Notes under the pieces: model-generated
What the model saw: the letters and a program-made list of their open reading frames with translations, nothing else
The model's database searches: none
What the model was told of the DNA's origin: nothing
Program-made: the position numbers and the translations under genes
DNA from: Sphingomonas sp. Leaf20
GTDB taxonomy: Bacteria; Pseudomonadota; Alphaproteobacteria; Sphingomonadales; Sphingomonadaceae
Reading direction: 5' to 3'
Length of the DNA: 64,000 nt
NCBI RefSeq assembly: GCF_001421535.1
Contig: NZ_LMKN01000001.1
Span: 682,001-746,000 of the forward strand
Part shown: positions 28,879 to 38,368 of the stretch, piece after piece
Numbering within the stretch: position 1 is the stretch's first letter
Layout: each line of letters starts with the position of its first letter

Positions 28879-29169
28879 TTAAAACAGTGACTCGAACAGG
28901 TCGTTCCAGTCGGGGTTCATTCGCTCGATCTCGGACAGTTTCCACTGCCGGTCCCACTTCTTCATCTGAAGTTCGCGCAGCCGCGCATTTTCCAGATCGT
29001 CGTGCACTTCATACCAAACCAGCAGTTTGCAACCGTAGGTTTTGGTGAAGCCCTCGATCACGCCGTTACGATGTTGATAGGCTCGTGCGGCGAGGTCGCT
29101 GGTGACACCGAGATAGATCGTTCCGTTACGCCGGCTAGCCATGATGTAGACATAGCCCGGCTTGTTCAC
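28879..29169 (-). CDS. GIY-YIG nuclease family protein (YhbQ/UPF0213-like)
   Basis: A 96-residue single-domain GIY-YIG protein: GYVYIMASRRNGTIYLGVTSD split as GYVYIMAS and GTIYLGVTS gives the GIY and YIG strands (here YVY and YLG), the catalytic Arg is in LAARAYQHRNG, and the C-terminal Glu-containing helix and WDRQWKLSEIERMNPDW follow. The GTG at 29169 is used; upstream codons come from a repeat. It sits alone between mdh and sucD, flanked on both sides by family B repeats, which suggests insertion into a TCA-cycle gene cluster. Role unknown. Confidence 0.88.
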   Translation of the reverse strand: MNKPGYVYIMASRRNGTIYLGVTSDLAARAYQHRNGVIEGFTKTYGCKLLVWYEVHDDLENARLRELQMKKWDRQWKLSEIERMNPDWNDLFESLF

Positions 29170-29178
29170 CGCACTGCT

Positions 29179-29239
29179 CCTTGTTCCCCCGCGAAGGCGG
29201 GGGCCCAGACTGGGTCCCCGCCTTCGCGGGGACACAAGG
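29179..29239. repeat. Intergenic inverted repeat, family B
   Basis: CCTTGTTCCCCCGCGAAGGC, a short centre, then GTCCCCGCCTTCGCGGGGAC ending ACAAGG. It fills the gap between mdh and the GIY-YIG gene and covers the latter's leader. Confidence 0.88.
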
Positions 29240-29256
29240 CGGCAGCGTAGCTCAAA

Positions 29257-30264
<1,008 letters not shown>

Positions 30265-30309
30265 TTACGCGCATTATGGCCGCGCGGCAACCGTTAAAGC
30301 GATAAAGTG

Positions 30310-30344
30310 CTTGCGTTATTGCACATCGTTCGCAAGAGCAATAA
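30310..30344. other. Interleaved inverted repeats ahead of mdh
   Basis: CTTGCG (30310) pairs with CGCAAG (30331) and TTATTGC (30316) with GCAATAA (30338), in an a-b-a'-b' order. As RNA this is a pseudoknot order; as DNA it could be overlapping operators. It lies about 90-125 bases from the mdh start. Confidence 0.3.
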
Positions 30345-30345
30345 C

Positions 30346-30430
30346 CCCGTCATCCTGACGAAAGTCAGGATCCAGAGTAACAATCGGCGCGGCCGCGGCT
30401 CTGGATCCTGACTTTCGTCAGGATGACGGG
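30346..30430. repeat. Intergenic inverted repeat, family A
   Basis: CCCGTCATCCTGACGAAAGT plus CAGGATCCAGAG, a 21-base spacer, and the perfect inverse CTCTGGATCCTG plus ACTTTCGTCAGGATGACGGG: 32-base arms. It lies between zapE and mdh and could fold into a long hairpin if transcribed. Confidence 0.9.
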
Positions 30431-30458
30431 AGGGTATCAGGACGACCGAGCGAAGGGG

Positions 30459-31553
30459 TTAAATATGCCCCTCGGCGAGATACTCCTCGGACCGCATCTC
30501 TTCCAACCGGCTGATCGTGCGGTCGAATTCGAACCGGCCATCACCACTCTCGTAAAGGTCGCCCGGCTGCGCGTCGGCCGCGGCGAGCAGTTTGACCTTG
30601 TGCTCGTAGAGCGCGTCGATCAGTCCGACGAAGCGTGCGGCTTCGTTGCGGTTCTCAGGCCCGAGCTTGGGGATCCCGACGAGGATGATCGTGTGGAATT
30701 TGCGCGCGATCGCGAGATAGTCGGCCACCCCCCTCGCCTCGCCGCACAGCTTCCTGAAGCTGAACACCGCGACGCCTTTCAGCGACTTGGGCACGCGCAG
30801 GGCGCGGCCCTGGACGATCAGCTCCTCGGACGGGACGTGCTCGCTGTCGTCGGGCGAGAAGTCGGTGAGGCGGAAGAACGCGGCGGAGAGCTGCGCGGTC
30901 GCCTCGGGGCCGTTGGGGACGAGCCACGTGTCCTGGCTGCCGAGCCGGTCGCGGCGGTAATCGACGGGGCCGTTGAGCGGGAGGACGTCGAGCCGCTGCT
31001 CGATGGTCGCGATGAAGGGGAGGAAATGCTCGCGGTTGAGGCCGTTCTTGTAGAGATCGGCGGGCGGGCGGTTCGAGGTCGTGACGATCGTCACGCCGGA
31101 ATCGAGCAGCGAGGTGACAAGCCGCGACAGGATCATCGCGTCGGGGCTGTTGGTGACCATCATCTCGTCGAACGCGAGCAGCCGGGTCTCCTCGGCGATC
31201 GCGGTGGCGACGGGGACGATCGGGTCGCCGACCTCCTTGCGACGCTCGCCGGCGATGCGCGCATGGACCTCGAGCATGAACTCGCCGAAATGGACGCGGC
31301 GCTTCCGGTCGACTGCGACCTCGGCGAAGAACAGGTCCATCAGCATCGACTTGCCGCGGCCGACGCCGCCCCAGAGGTAGACGCCGCGCGGGTCGGCCTT
31401 CTTGCCGGCGAGGCGCGCGAAGAAGCCGGTGGACTTGGGGGTGGCGAGCTCGGTGGCCAGCGTGTTCAGGCGCGCGGCGGCGGCGGCCTGTTCGGGGTCG
31501 GGGCGGAGTTCGCCCGAGGCGACGAGGGCGTCATAGGCGGCGAGAACGGTCAT
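30459..31553 (-). CDS. zapE: Cell division protein ZapE (AFG1-like ATPase)
   Basis: A 364-residue P-loop ATPase of the AFG1/ZapE family. Walker A is GGVGRGKSMLMD near residue 60, Walker B LLAFDEMMV near 130, followed by the family arginine-containing segments (TSNRPPADLYKNGLNREHFLPF). In E. coli ZapE associates with FtsZ under stress; the mitochondrial homologue is linked to respiratory-complex quality control, which suits its place between sdhB and mdh. The last gene upstream is a thioesterase, with a repeat in between. Confidence 0.95.
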   Translation of the reverse strand: MTVLAAYDALVASGELRPDPEQAAAAARLNTLATELATPKSTGFFARLAGKKADPRGVYLWGGVGRGKSMLMDLFFAEVAVDRKRRVHFGEFMLEVHARIAGERRKEVGDPIVPVATAIAEETRLLAFDEMMVTNSPDAMILSRLVTSLLDSGVTIVTTSNRPPADLYKNGLNREHFLPFIATIEQRLDVLPLNGPVDYRRDRLGSQDTWLVPNGPEATAQLSAAFFRLTDFSPDDSEHVPSEELIVQGRALRVPKSLKGVAVFSFRKLCGEARGVADYLAIARKFHTIILVGIPKLGPENRNEAARFVGLIDALYEHKVKLLAAADAQPGDLYESGDGRFEFDRTISRLEEMRSEEYLAEGHI

Positions 31554-31570
31554 GCCGCCACCCCTTTACC

Positions 31571-31672
31571 ACCCCGGCGGAAGCCGGCGCCCAGGTGGAG
31601 AGGCTTCGATGACGGAACGCTACGCTTGAACAATGATCGTGTCCCAATTGGGCCCCGGCCTTCGCCGGGGTG
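31571..31672. repeat. Intergenic inverted repeat, family C
   Basis: ACCCCGGCGGAAGCCGGCGC ... GGGCCCCGGCCTTCGCCGGG with a spacer of about 60 bases containing CCCAATTGGG. It fills the thioesterase-zapE gap. Confidence 0.82.
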
Positions 31673-31688
31673 GTGGGTGCGGGCGGTA

Positions 31689-32144
31689 TCAGCCCCTGGT
31701 CGGCTTGCGGATCGTGGCCGAGAAGGCCGCGATCTTCGCGTCGTCGTCGCCTTGCACCACGAGGCCCCGCAGGAACAAGAGGCGGCCGGTTTCCTTCAGC
31801 ACTTCGACCTGCGCCTCGATGGGTTCGCCGATGCGGCCGCCGCCGATGAACTGTGTGTTGAGATCGAGCGTCACCGCAGTGCCGGCGGTGATCAGGCCGA
31901 AGCCCCGTGCGGCCGCGAACAGCGCGACGTCGATAAAGCCGAGCAGTGCGCCGCCATGGACGTTGTTCTGGAGGTTCGAGTGGCGATGCTCGGGGGTAAT
32001 GCGGACGCGGACGATAGGGCCGTCGACGCGGTAGAGCATGGGGCCGAGCAATGTGTTGAAACGCGTCGGGTCGGAGAGCGACCAGCTGCGCCAGCCGGGG
32101 TTGGCGGGATCTTCGGCTTCGACGAAATGGGGTTCTTCAGTCAT
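31689..32144 (-). CDS. PaaI/hotdog-fold thioesterase
   Basis: A 151-residue hotdog protein from ATG 32144 (MTEEPHFVEAEDPANPGW). The PaaI-type motif is HSNLQNNVHGGALLGFIDVALF, seen as HSNLQNNVHGG near residues 70-80, followed by GTAVTLDLNTQFIGGGRIG. Such enzymes hydrolyse acyl- or aryl-CoA thioesters. The substrate is not known. Upstream frame is a repeat and is excluded. It lies between sdhB and zapE. Confidence 0.88.
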   Translation of the reverse strand: MTEEPHFVEAEDPANPGWRSWSLSDPTRFNTLLGPMLYRVDGPIVRVRITPEHRHSNLQNNVHGGALLGFIDVALFAAARGFGLITAGTAVTLDLNTQFIGGGRIGEPIEAQVEVLKETGRLLFLRGLVVQGDDDAKIAAFSATIRKPTRG

Positions 32145-32155
32145 GATTTCCGTTC

Positions 32156-32262
32156 GTGCCGAGTAGAGACCGAGCGAAGTCGAGGGCTCGTATCGAGGTA
32201 CATGTCCTTCGATACGCCATCTCGACACGCTCGATGGCTACTCGGGACGAACGGAGTGGGGG
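32156..32262. repeat. Intergenic repeat, 'GAGCGAAGTCGAGG' type
   Basis: GAGTAGAGACCGAGCGAAGT with CGAGGGCTCGTATCGAGG, then the diverged inverse CCTTCGATACGCC ... TCGATGGCTACTCGGGACGA. This imperfect palindrome fills the space between sdhB and the thioesterase gene. Confidence 0.6.
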
Positions 32263-32285
32263 AGTTCCGCCCCCCCCCTCCCGGA

Positions 32286-33068
32286 TCAGACGATCCGTTC
32301 GGCTTCCATCTTCTTGATCTCGGCGATCGCCTTGGCGGGGTTCAGACCCTTCGGGCACGCATTCGCGCAGTTCATGATCGTGTGGCAGCGATACAGGCGG
32401 AACGGATCCTCAAGCTCGTCGAGACGCTCGCCGGTCATCTCGTCGCGGCTGTCGGCGAGCCAGCGATAGGCCTGCAACAGGATCGCCGGCCCCAGGAACT
32501 TGTCGCTGTTCCACCAGTAGCTCGGGCACGAGGTCGAGCAGCACGCGCACAGGATGCACTCGTACAGGCCGTCGAGCTTCGTGCGGTCCGCGGGCGACTG
32601 AAGCCGCTCCTTGCCCGAGGGCGGCGGCGTGACGGTCTGCAGCCACGGCTTGATCGACGAATATTGCGCGTAGAAATGCGTGAAATCGGGGACGAGGTCC
32701 TTGATCACGTCCATGTGCGGCAGTGGGGTGATCTGGACCTCGCCCTTGCAATCCTCGATCGCGGTCGTGCAGGCCAGGCCGTTCTTGCCGTTGATATTCA
32801 TCGAGCACGAGCCGCAAATGCCCTCGCGGCACGAACGACGGAAGGTGAGCGAACTGTCCTGCTCGCTCTTCATCTTGATCAGCGCGTCGAGCACCATCGG
32901 GCCGGTCTCGTCGAGATCGAGCGCGAACGTGTCATAGCGCGGGTTCTCGCCGCTGTCGGGGTCGTAGCGATACACTTTGAACGACTTCAGCCGCTTCCCC
33001 TGGCTGGTCGCGGCGTGTGCGACGCCCTTCTTGACGACACTGTTCTTCGGGAGGGCGAATTCGGCCAT
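32286..33068 (-). CDS. sdhB: Succinate dehydrogenase iron-sulfur subunit
   Basis: A 260-residue SdhB. The [2Fe-2S] site is in [15 protein letters not shown] (near residue 78), the [4Fe-4S] and [3Fe-4S] sites in [16 protein letters not shown] and [17 protein letters not shown]. It carries electrons from SdhA to quinone at the inner face of the membrane. It is separated from sdhA by two unrelated genes, so the operon order is C-D-A-x-y-B. Confidence 0.97.
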   Translation of the reverse strand: MAEFALPKNSVVKKGVAHAATSQGKRLKSFKVYRYDPDSGENPRYDTFALDLDETGPMVLDALIKMKSEQDSSLTFRRSCREGICGSCSMNINGKNGLACTTAIEDCKGEVQITPLPHMDVIKDLVPDFTHFYAQYSSIKPWLQTVTPPPSGKERLQSPADRTKLDGLYECILCACCSTSCPSYWWNSDKFLGPAILLQAYRWLADSRDEMTGERLDELEDPFRLYRCHTIMNCANACPKGLNPAKAIAEIKKMEAERIV

Positions 33069-33198
33069 TGCGAGCGGTCCGTTCCAGGAAATAAGAGAGG
33101 TTTGCAGAGCCGATACATGACCGCGGCCCGGCTCGCAAACGCTTAGCTTCGCGGGTGCAACATCCGTTACCCCCGCGCAGACCGCCCGCCGGCCGATC

Positions 33199-33780
33199 TC
33201 AGATGATGTCGAGCACCAGACCGAGGTCGCGCGCTTCCTCCGCCTCGATATACCAGTTGGACGGCGCCTTGGCCTTCAGATCGTCGAGCGCGACCTTCGA
33301 TCCCTTGACGAGATCGCGGAAGCCCTCCTCCTGGATGTTGATCGAATCCTCGATCTCGTGGAGCTTGGCCTCGAGCGTGTAGCGCAGCGTGTTGAGCGGT
33401 CCGTTGAGCTGGATCGTGCTCGTCATTTGCCGCTCATGGATCATGATGCGGCTGCCGCGCGTCAGGAAGCGGCTGTCGACGGGAAACGCCGACATGAACG
33501 TCGCGCCCGCGGAATAGACCGCGACCTTGCCGAGGAACAGCGTCTCGCGGCCGGTATAGTCGCGGAGCAGGCGGATCGTGTCGCCCATCGCGCGTGCCAT
33601 TTCGGGGTCGCCGCCAAGCGTCGTGATCGAGACGACGAGCGGCCCTTCGGTCGGCGCGGCGACGAGCTGCGACTTGAAGCTCGTGTACATGTCGCCGTCA
33701 ACGGGGCCATGCAGCTGGATATGGGGGATGGCGAGCAACGGATAGTTGCGCGCGTTCGATGCGGGGGACGTGTCGGTCAT
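33199..33780 (-). CDS. ClpP/crotonase-like serine peptidase homologue
   Basis: A 193-residue protein of the peptidase S14 (ClpP) fold: oxyanion strand [16 protein letters not shown], nucleophile region [13 protein letters not shown] (Ser near residue 96), His in SRIMIHERQ (near 123) and C-terminal [15 protein letters not shown]. The position of the third catalytic residue (Asp171 in E. coli ClpP) aligns with Lys in [10 protein letters not shown], so activity may be altered or absent. It is shorter at the N-terminus than ClpP and has no propeptide. It lies between sdhA and sdhB. Confidence 0.8.
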   Translation of the reverse strand: MTDTSPASNARNYPLLAIPHIQLHGPVDGDMYTSFKSQLVAAPTEGPLVVSITTLGGDPEMARAMGDTIRLLRDYTGRETLFLGKVAVYSAGATFMSAFPVDSRFLTRGSRIMIHERQMTSTIQLNGPLNTLRYTLEAKLHEIEDSINIQEEGFRDLVKGSKVALDDLKAKAPSNWYIEAEEARDLGLVLDII

Positions 33781-33829
33781 GCGCGGCGTAACCGACCGGG
33801 AACGCGGCGGTTCCGCGCGAAGTCCTGGT

Positions 33830-34105
33830 TTAGCCCGGGTGCCGGTGCGTGCGCTTGTGCTGGAGGATCCAGCCGACGAGACCGCCGGGGACGCCGCCGG
33901 CGAGCGAGAAGAGCGCGAAGAAAGTGATCGCGATCTTCTGCGGGTCTTCGCCGGGCGCGCGCGTTTCGATGCCGTAGATATAGACCGCGGTCAGGATCGC
34001 GACGAGCGCCGGCCAGAGAAAGCCGGCGATCATCGGTGGGAAGCGAGTCAGGAGCCCCACCGCGACGGGGACGAGGAACCCGATCGCGATGATGGCCCAG
34101 ATCAT
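33830..34105 (-). CDS. Small integral membrane protein behind sdhA
   Basis: A 91-residue protein with three hydrophobic helices (WAIIAIGFLVPVAVGLL, IAGFLWPALVAILTAVYIYG, FFALFSLAGGVPGGLVGWIL) and a basic His-rich tail. Its ATG overlaps the sdhA stop codon by one base, so translation is coupled. No family is recognised. It might stabilise or assemble the dehydrogenase, but that is a guess from position only. Confidence 0.78.
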   Translation of the reverse strand: MIWAIIAIGFLVPVAVGLLTRFPPMIAGFLWPALVAILTAVYIYGIETRAPGEDPQKIAITFFALFSLAGGVPGGLVGWILQHKRTHRHPG

Positions 34106-35907
34106 CAGTACACCCGCTTCTTCGGCTTGATGTAATCCACGTCGTCGGTGAGCGTGTAGTCGTGCACCGGGCGGAAATCGATCTTGGTCTCGCCGCCCTT
34201 GCCGCCCCAGCCGTTGAAGGTGGTGATGGTGTGCTTCATCCAGTTGGCATCGTCACGCTCGGGGAAATCCTCGTGCATGTGCGCGCCGCGCGATTCGGTG
34301 CGGTTGGCGGCCGAGTTCATCGTCACGACCGCCTGGCCGATCAGATTGTCGAGCTCCATCGTCTCGACCAGATCGGTGTTCCAGATCATGCTGCGATCCT
34401 TCACGGCGACGTCGGTCATCCGGTTGTAGATCCCGGCCATCTTCTCGACGCCCTGGTTGAGCAGCTCGGTGTCGCGGAACACGGCGCAATGCTTCTGCAT
34501 GGTCTGCTGCATGTCGAGACGGATCTGCGCGGTCGGCGACCCGCCGCTCGCGTTGCGGAAATGATCGAGACGCGTGAGCGCCAGATCTTCCGAACCCTTG
34601 GGCAGCGGCGCGTGCGCGGTGCCGGGCTTGAGCGTGTCCTTGATGCGCAGGCCGGTCGCGCGGCCGAACACCACGAGATCGATCAGGCTGTTCGAGCCCA
34701 AGCGGTTGGCGCCGTGAACCGAGACGCAGGCGGCTTCGCCGACCGCGAACAGGCCGGGGACGACCGCGTCGGGGTTGCCGTCGACGAGGTTGACGACCTC
34801 GCCGTGGAAGTTCGTCGGGATGCCGCCCATGTTGTAGTGCACGGTCGGCGTGACGGGCAGCGGCTGGCGCGTGAGATCGACGCCCGCAAAGACCTTGCCG
34901 GTCTCGGTGATGCCCGGCAGGCGCTCGGCGAGCACCTTGGGATCGATGTGATCGAGGTGCAGGAAGATGTGGTCGCCGTTCTTGCCGACGCCGCGGCCTT
35001 CGCGCATTTCGAGCGCCATCGAGCGGCTGACGACGTCGCGCGAGGCGAGGTCCTTCGCCGACGGGGCATAGCGCTCCATGAAGCGCTCACCCTCGGAGTT
35101 GGTCAGGTAGCCGCCCTCACCGCGTGCGCCCTCGGTGATGAGCACGCCCGCGCCGTAGATGCCGGTCGGGTGGAACTGGACGAACTCCATGTCCTGGAGC
35201 GGCAGGCCGGCGCGGAGCACCATGGCGTTGCCGTCGCCGGTGCAGGTATGCGCCGACGTCGCCGAGAAATAGACACGGCCGTAACCACCGGTGGCGAGCA
35301 CGGTTTGGTGGCTGCGGAAGCGGTGGATCGAGCCGTCTTCCATGCACAGCGCGATCACGCCGCGGCAGACGCCGTTTTCCATGATCAGGTCGAGCGCGAA
35401 ATACTCGACGAAGAAGTCCGTGTTGTACTTCAGGCTCTGCTGGTAGAGCGCGTGAAGCATCGCGTGGCCGGTGCGATCGGCGGCGGCAGCGGTGCGCTGG
35501 ACCGGGGGCCCCTCGCCCATGTTCTGCATGTGACCGCCGAACGGGCGCTGATAGATCGTGCCGTTTTCATTACGGCTGAACGGCATGCCGGCATGTTCCA
35601 GCTCGTACACCGCCTGCGGGGCCTCGCGGCACAGATACTCGATCGCGTCCTGGTCGCCGAGCCAGTCGGAGCCCTTGACGGTGTCGAACATGTGCCAGGT
35701 CCAGTGATCCGGCGAGTTGTTGCCGAGCGACGCGGCGATGCCGCCCTGGGCGGCGACGGTGTGCGACCGGGTCGGGAAGACCTTGGTGATGCACGCGGTC
35801 TTCAGCCCGCTCTCGGCGATGCCCATCGTGGCGCGCAGGCCCGAGCCGCCGGCCCCGACGACGACCGCATCATAGGTATGATCGATGATCTTGTAGGCAG
35901 CTGACAT
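34105..35907 (-). CDS. sdhA: Succinate dehydrogenase flavoprotein subunit
   Basis: A 600-residue flavoprotein that oxidises succinate to fumarate. From ATG 35907: [24 protein letters not shown], the FAD-binding fold; the covalent FAD His is in [12 protein letters not shown] near residue 45; the active-site region [21 protein letters not shown] (about 245-265) and the Arg in [12 protein letters not shown] are present. Its start overlaps the sdhD stop (TAATG). Confidence 0.98.
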   Translation of the reverse strand: MSAAYKIIDHTYDAVVVGAGGSGLRATMGIAESGLKTACITKVFPTRSHTVAAQGGIAASLGNNSPDHWTWHMFDTVKGSDWLGDQDAIEYLCREAPQAVYELEHAGMPFSRNENGTIYQRPFGGHMQNMGEGPPVQRTAAAADRTGHAMLHALYQQSLKYNTDFFVEYFALDLIMENGVCRGVIALCMEDGSIHRFRSHQTVLATGGYGRVYFSATSAHTCTGDGNAMVLRAGLPLQDMEFVQFHPTGIYGAGVLITEGARGEGGYLTNSEGERFMERYAPSAKDLASRDVVSRSMALEMREGRGVGKNGDHIFLHLDHIDPKVLAERLPGITETGKVFAGVDLTRQPLPVTPTVHYNMGGIPTNFHGEVVNLVDGNPDAVVPGLFAVGEAACVSVHGANRLGSNSLIDLVVFGRATGLRIKDTLKPGTAHAPLPKGSEDLALTRLDHFRNASGGSPTAQIRLDMQQTMQKHCAVFRDTELLNQGVEKMAGIYNRMTDVAVKDRSMIWNTDLVETMELDNLIGQAVVTMNSAANRTESRGAHMHEDFPERDDANWMKHTITTFNGWGGKGGETKIDFRPVHDYTLTDDVDYIKPKKRVY

Positions 35908-36293
35908 TACGCAGGAGCTCCGGAGAAGGCGACCTTCAGGATCGCGAACAGGGCGACGCCGCCCAGCGTGAAGGTGAACAGGTTGAGCAGGATCATCGCG
36001 ACGACGCGGCTTTCGCCGTGCATGTAATCCTCGATCACGACCTGCAGACCGAGACGGAAATGATAGAAGACCGACAGGATCAGCAGCGCCATCGGGATCG
36101 CCGCCCAGCCCGATTGCAGCCACAGATGCACCGAGGCGTAATCATAGCTCGGCATCCGCGCGACCGCGACCATCAGCCACGCCATCAGGAAGATGTTGGC
36201 GCCGGCGGTCAGCCGCTGCTGCCACCAATGCTGCGTGCCGTGCTTGGCGCTGCCCAGACCGCGGACGCGGCCGACTGGCGTACCCGAACCCAT
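35907..36293 (-). CDS. sdhD: Succinate dehydrogenase membrane anchor subunit
   Basis: A 128-residue membrane anchor with three helices ([56 protein letters not shown]). [18 protein letters not shown] is the conserved SdhD segment near the haem/quinone site. ATG at 36293 ([20 protein letters not shown]). Overlaps the stop of sdhC and the start of sdhA, so C-D-A are translationally coupled. Confidence 0.92.
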   Translation of the reverse strand: MGSGTPVGRVRGLGSAKHGTQHWWQQRLTAGANIFLMAWLMVAVARMPSYDYASVHLWLQSGWAAIPMALLILSVFYHFRLGLQVVIEDYMHGESRVVAMILLNLFTFTLGGVALFAILKVAFSGAPA

Positions 36294-36703
36294 TACTTGA
36301 TCCCCATATAGAGCCAGAACGCGACCGTGAGCAGCGTGCTGACGACGATCGTCGCGCGCGCGCCAAGCCGGTTGCGGCGCAGCTCGAACCCTGCGCCGGT
36401 GTCCATCACGAGGTGGCGGATGCCCGTCGCCATGTGCTGGAACAGCGACCAGGTCAGCCCGATGCCGATCACATAGCCGAGGATGTTCAGCCGGCCCGCA
36501 TCGGTGGTGAACACGTCGACGAAGGTCGCATAGGCCTGCTCGCCCGTGGCGATCGCGATCAGCCACCAGACGAGCAGCAGGCTGCCCACGGTAGCCATCC
36601 CGCTGCCGGTCGCGCGGTGCAGGATCGAGACCAGCATATGCGGGCCCCATTTATAGACCTGCAGATGGGGAGAGAGCGGGCGGGCTGGATTGCGCGATGC
36701 CAA
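36293..36703 (-). CDS. sdhC: Succinate dehydrogenase cytochrome b556 subunit
   Basis: A 136-residue three-helix cytochrome b subunit. The family start RPLSPHLQVYKWGPHMLVSI, seen as RPLSPHLQVY, is close to the N-terminus; SILHRATG is the conserved quinone-site motif and the His pair in FQHMATGIRHLVMD includes the haem ligand. No ATG fits; a TTG at 36703, eight bases behind GAGGA, is the best start, with TTG 36709 as alternative. First gene of the sdh group. Confidence 0.9.
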   Translation of the reverse strand: MASRNPARPLSPHLQVYKWGPHMLVSILHRATGSGMATVGSLLLVWWLIAIATGEQAYATFVDVFTTDAGRLNILGYVIGIGLTWSLFQHMATGIRHLVMDTGAGFELRRNRLGARATIVVSTLLTVAFWLYMGIK

Positions 36704-36927
36704 GGGCAAGGTCCTCGATAGCGAAGGGCGAGACACGAAGGGCGATAAACAAACGGTTTGCCGGTCTATTAGACGCCGTGTGCTGCGATGCAACCCACCG
36801 CCGCCGCGGTTGATAACCCATGACACCCGATTCGCGGCGGTTCGGGGCGTTCCGGGACCCTCGCTGTCCTGCGCAACACTGATGCGCGCTTGTCATCGGC
36901 CTGTCGCAGTCTCGCAACGGTCCATCC

Positions 36928-36942
36928 CTAACCTGCCCTTAA
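36928..36942 (+). promoter_or_regulatory. Possible CtrA-binding site ahead of the first chemoreceptor
   Basis: CTAA-CCTGCCC-TTAA matches the TTAA-N7-TTAA operator of the alphaproteobacterial regulator CtrA at seven of eight positions and lies 50 bases before the chemoreceptor start. CtrA controls motility genes in this class. The 288-base region 36704-36991 between sdhC and the receptor has no gene. Confidence 0.35.
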
Positions 36943-36991
36943 GGAATCGGCACTAGCGCTGGTCAGGAATTCGCGATCCGGAGATCCCGCC

Positions 36992-38350
36992 TTGAATACC
37001 ACCGACCTACCGAGCATCGGCACGATCGCGGCCAACGTCGATCTCTCGGCCCGGCTGCGGGTGTTCGATTTCGACGGTGCGCTGACCAGCGCGAGCCGCG
37101 AGCTCTGGGCCGTGCTCGAGCCCGATTCCGTCGCGATCTCACGCGCATACTGGGAGCAGTGGCAGCGCTGTTTCAGCAACGAGCGGATCTGGGCGCCGGA
37201 CAAGGCCGAGGCGATGATCGCGGTCGGCTGCACCTTCCTGCGCAACCGCTTCCTCGACACGAGCGGCCGGACATGGGTCGAGTCGGTCGAGCGCTCGGTC
37301 GCTGCCGCCTATACCGCCAACGTCTCGCCGATGGCGCTGTTGTCGATGATCAGCGCGAGCGACCGCGCCGCGCTCGACGTGCTGATGCGCAGCGTGGCGC
37401 GAGACGACACGCGATTGCCAGTGTATATCGATACGCTGATGCGGTTGTCGGCGCTGGAGGGCGAAATCACGGTCGCGATCTATACCAAGTACCGCGCGCA
37501 TTCGGCGCAGGGCGCGCGTGACACGCTCGCGGTCGAATTCCGCGACGGAATCGCCTCGATGGTCGAGACCGCGACCGACGAGGGACACCTGCTGCGCGAG
37601 CAGGCGGTGCGCAGTTCGGCGTCGACGCGCGCGGTTCTGGGCAAGGCAAGCGAGGTCGCCGCCGCCGCCGAACAATCCGCGGTCGCGATGCGCGAGGCCG
37701 CGCAGACCGCTGCCGGGCTGATCCGCGCGATCGAGGATGCACGTACCGAGGTCGAGGCGGCCGCCGAGATCGCGAACCGCGCGTCGCACCAGGCCGGCCA
37801 GGCGGTCGGCATGTCCGAGGCGCTGAGCGAGCATGCCAAGTCGATCGAGTCGATCCTCGGGCTGATCCGCGACATTGCCGGGCAGACCAACCTGCTTGCA
37901 CTCAACGCGACGATCGAGGCGGCGCGGGCGGGCGATGCCGGGCGCGGGTTCGCGGTCGTCGCGCAGGAGGTCAAGAGCCTCGCCAACCAGACCGCGCGCG
38001 CGACCGACGACATCGCCGCGAAGATCGCCGCGATCCAGTCCGCGACGCGCGGCACGGTCGAGACCAATGCGAGCATCAAGGCGACCGTCACCGAGGTCCA
38101 GGAAAGCGCCGACCGCATCCGCTATGCGATGGAGGCACAGGCGCAGACGGTGACCGCGATTACCGCCGCGGTCGACGAGACCGCGCTGGCGGCCGATTCG
38201 ATGTCGACGACGATCGCCGCGATCCGCGAGGATACCGAAACGGTCGCGAGCGAGATCGACAGCGTCGGTCGCGGCTTCGACGTACTCGACACCCGGCTGA
38301 GCAATCTGAAGACGAGCGCCGGCGTCTTCGTGACCAAGGTCGCCGCATAA
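36992..38350 (+). CDS. Soluble methyl-accepting chemotaxis protein, globin-like N-terminus (receptor 1)
   Basis: A 452-residue cytoplasmic receptor with no membrane helix, starting at TTG 36992 (GGAG eight bases ahead). Residues about 15-180 are all-helical and resemble the protoglobin sensor of globin-coupled receptors ([30 protein letters not shown]); the segment that should carry the haem-ligating His reads [19 protein letters not shown] and has none. Residues 220-450 are the signalling domain with the hairpin tip [20 protein letters not shown] and [12 protein letters not shown]. It is followed after 18 bases by a paralogue. No cheA or cheW is near. Confidence 0.88.
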   Translation: MNTTDLPSIGTIAANVDLSARLRVFDFDGALTSASRELWAVLEPDSVAISRAYWEQWQRCFSNERIWAPDKAEAMIAVGCTFLRNRFLDTSGRTWVESVERSVAAAYTANVSPMALLSMISASDRAALDVLMRSVARDDTRLPVYIDTLMRLSALEGEITVAIYTKYRAHSAQGARDTLAVEFRDGIASMVETATDEGHLLREQAVRSSASTRAVLGKASEVAAAAEQSAVAMREAAQTAAGLIRAIEDARTEVEAAAEIANRASHQAGQAVGMSEALSEHAKSIESILGLIRDIAGQTNLLALNATIEAARAGDAGRGFAVVAQEVKSLANQTARATDDIAAKIAAIQSATRGTVETNASIKATVTEVQESADRIRYAMEAQAQTVTAITAAVDETALAADSMSTTIAAIREDTETVASEIDSVGRGFDVLDTRLSNLKTSAGVFVTKVAA

Positions 38351-38368
38351 CCGACCGCAGGAGAGAGC

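Noticed and set aside
33199..33780. Calling the ClpP-like gene clpP
   Set aside because: It lacks the propeptide and the triad Asp and lies in the sdh operon; the housekeeping clpP would be expected with clpX or tig.
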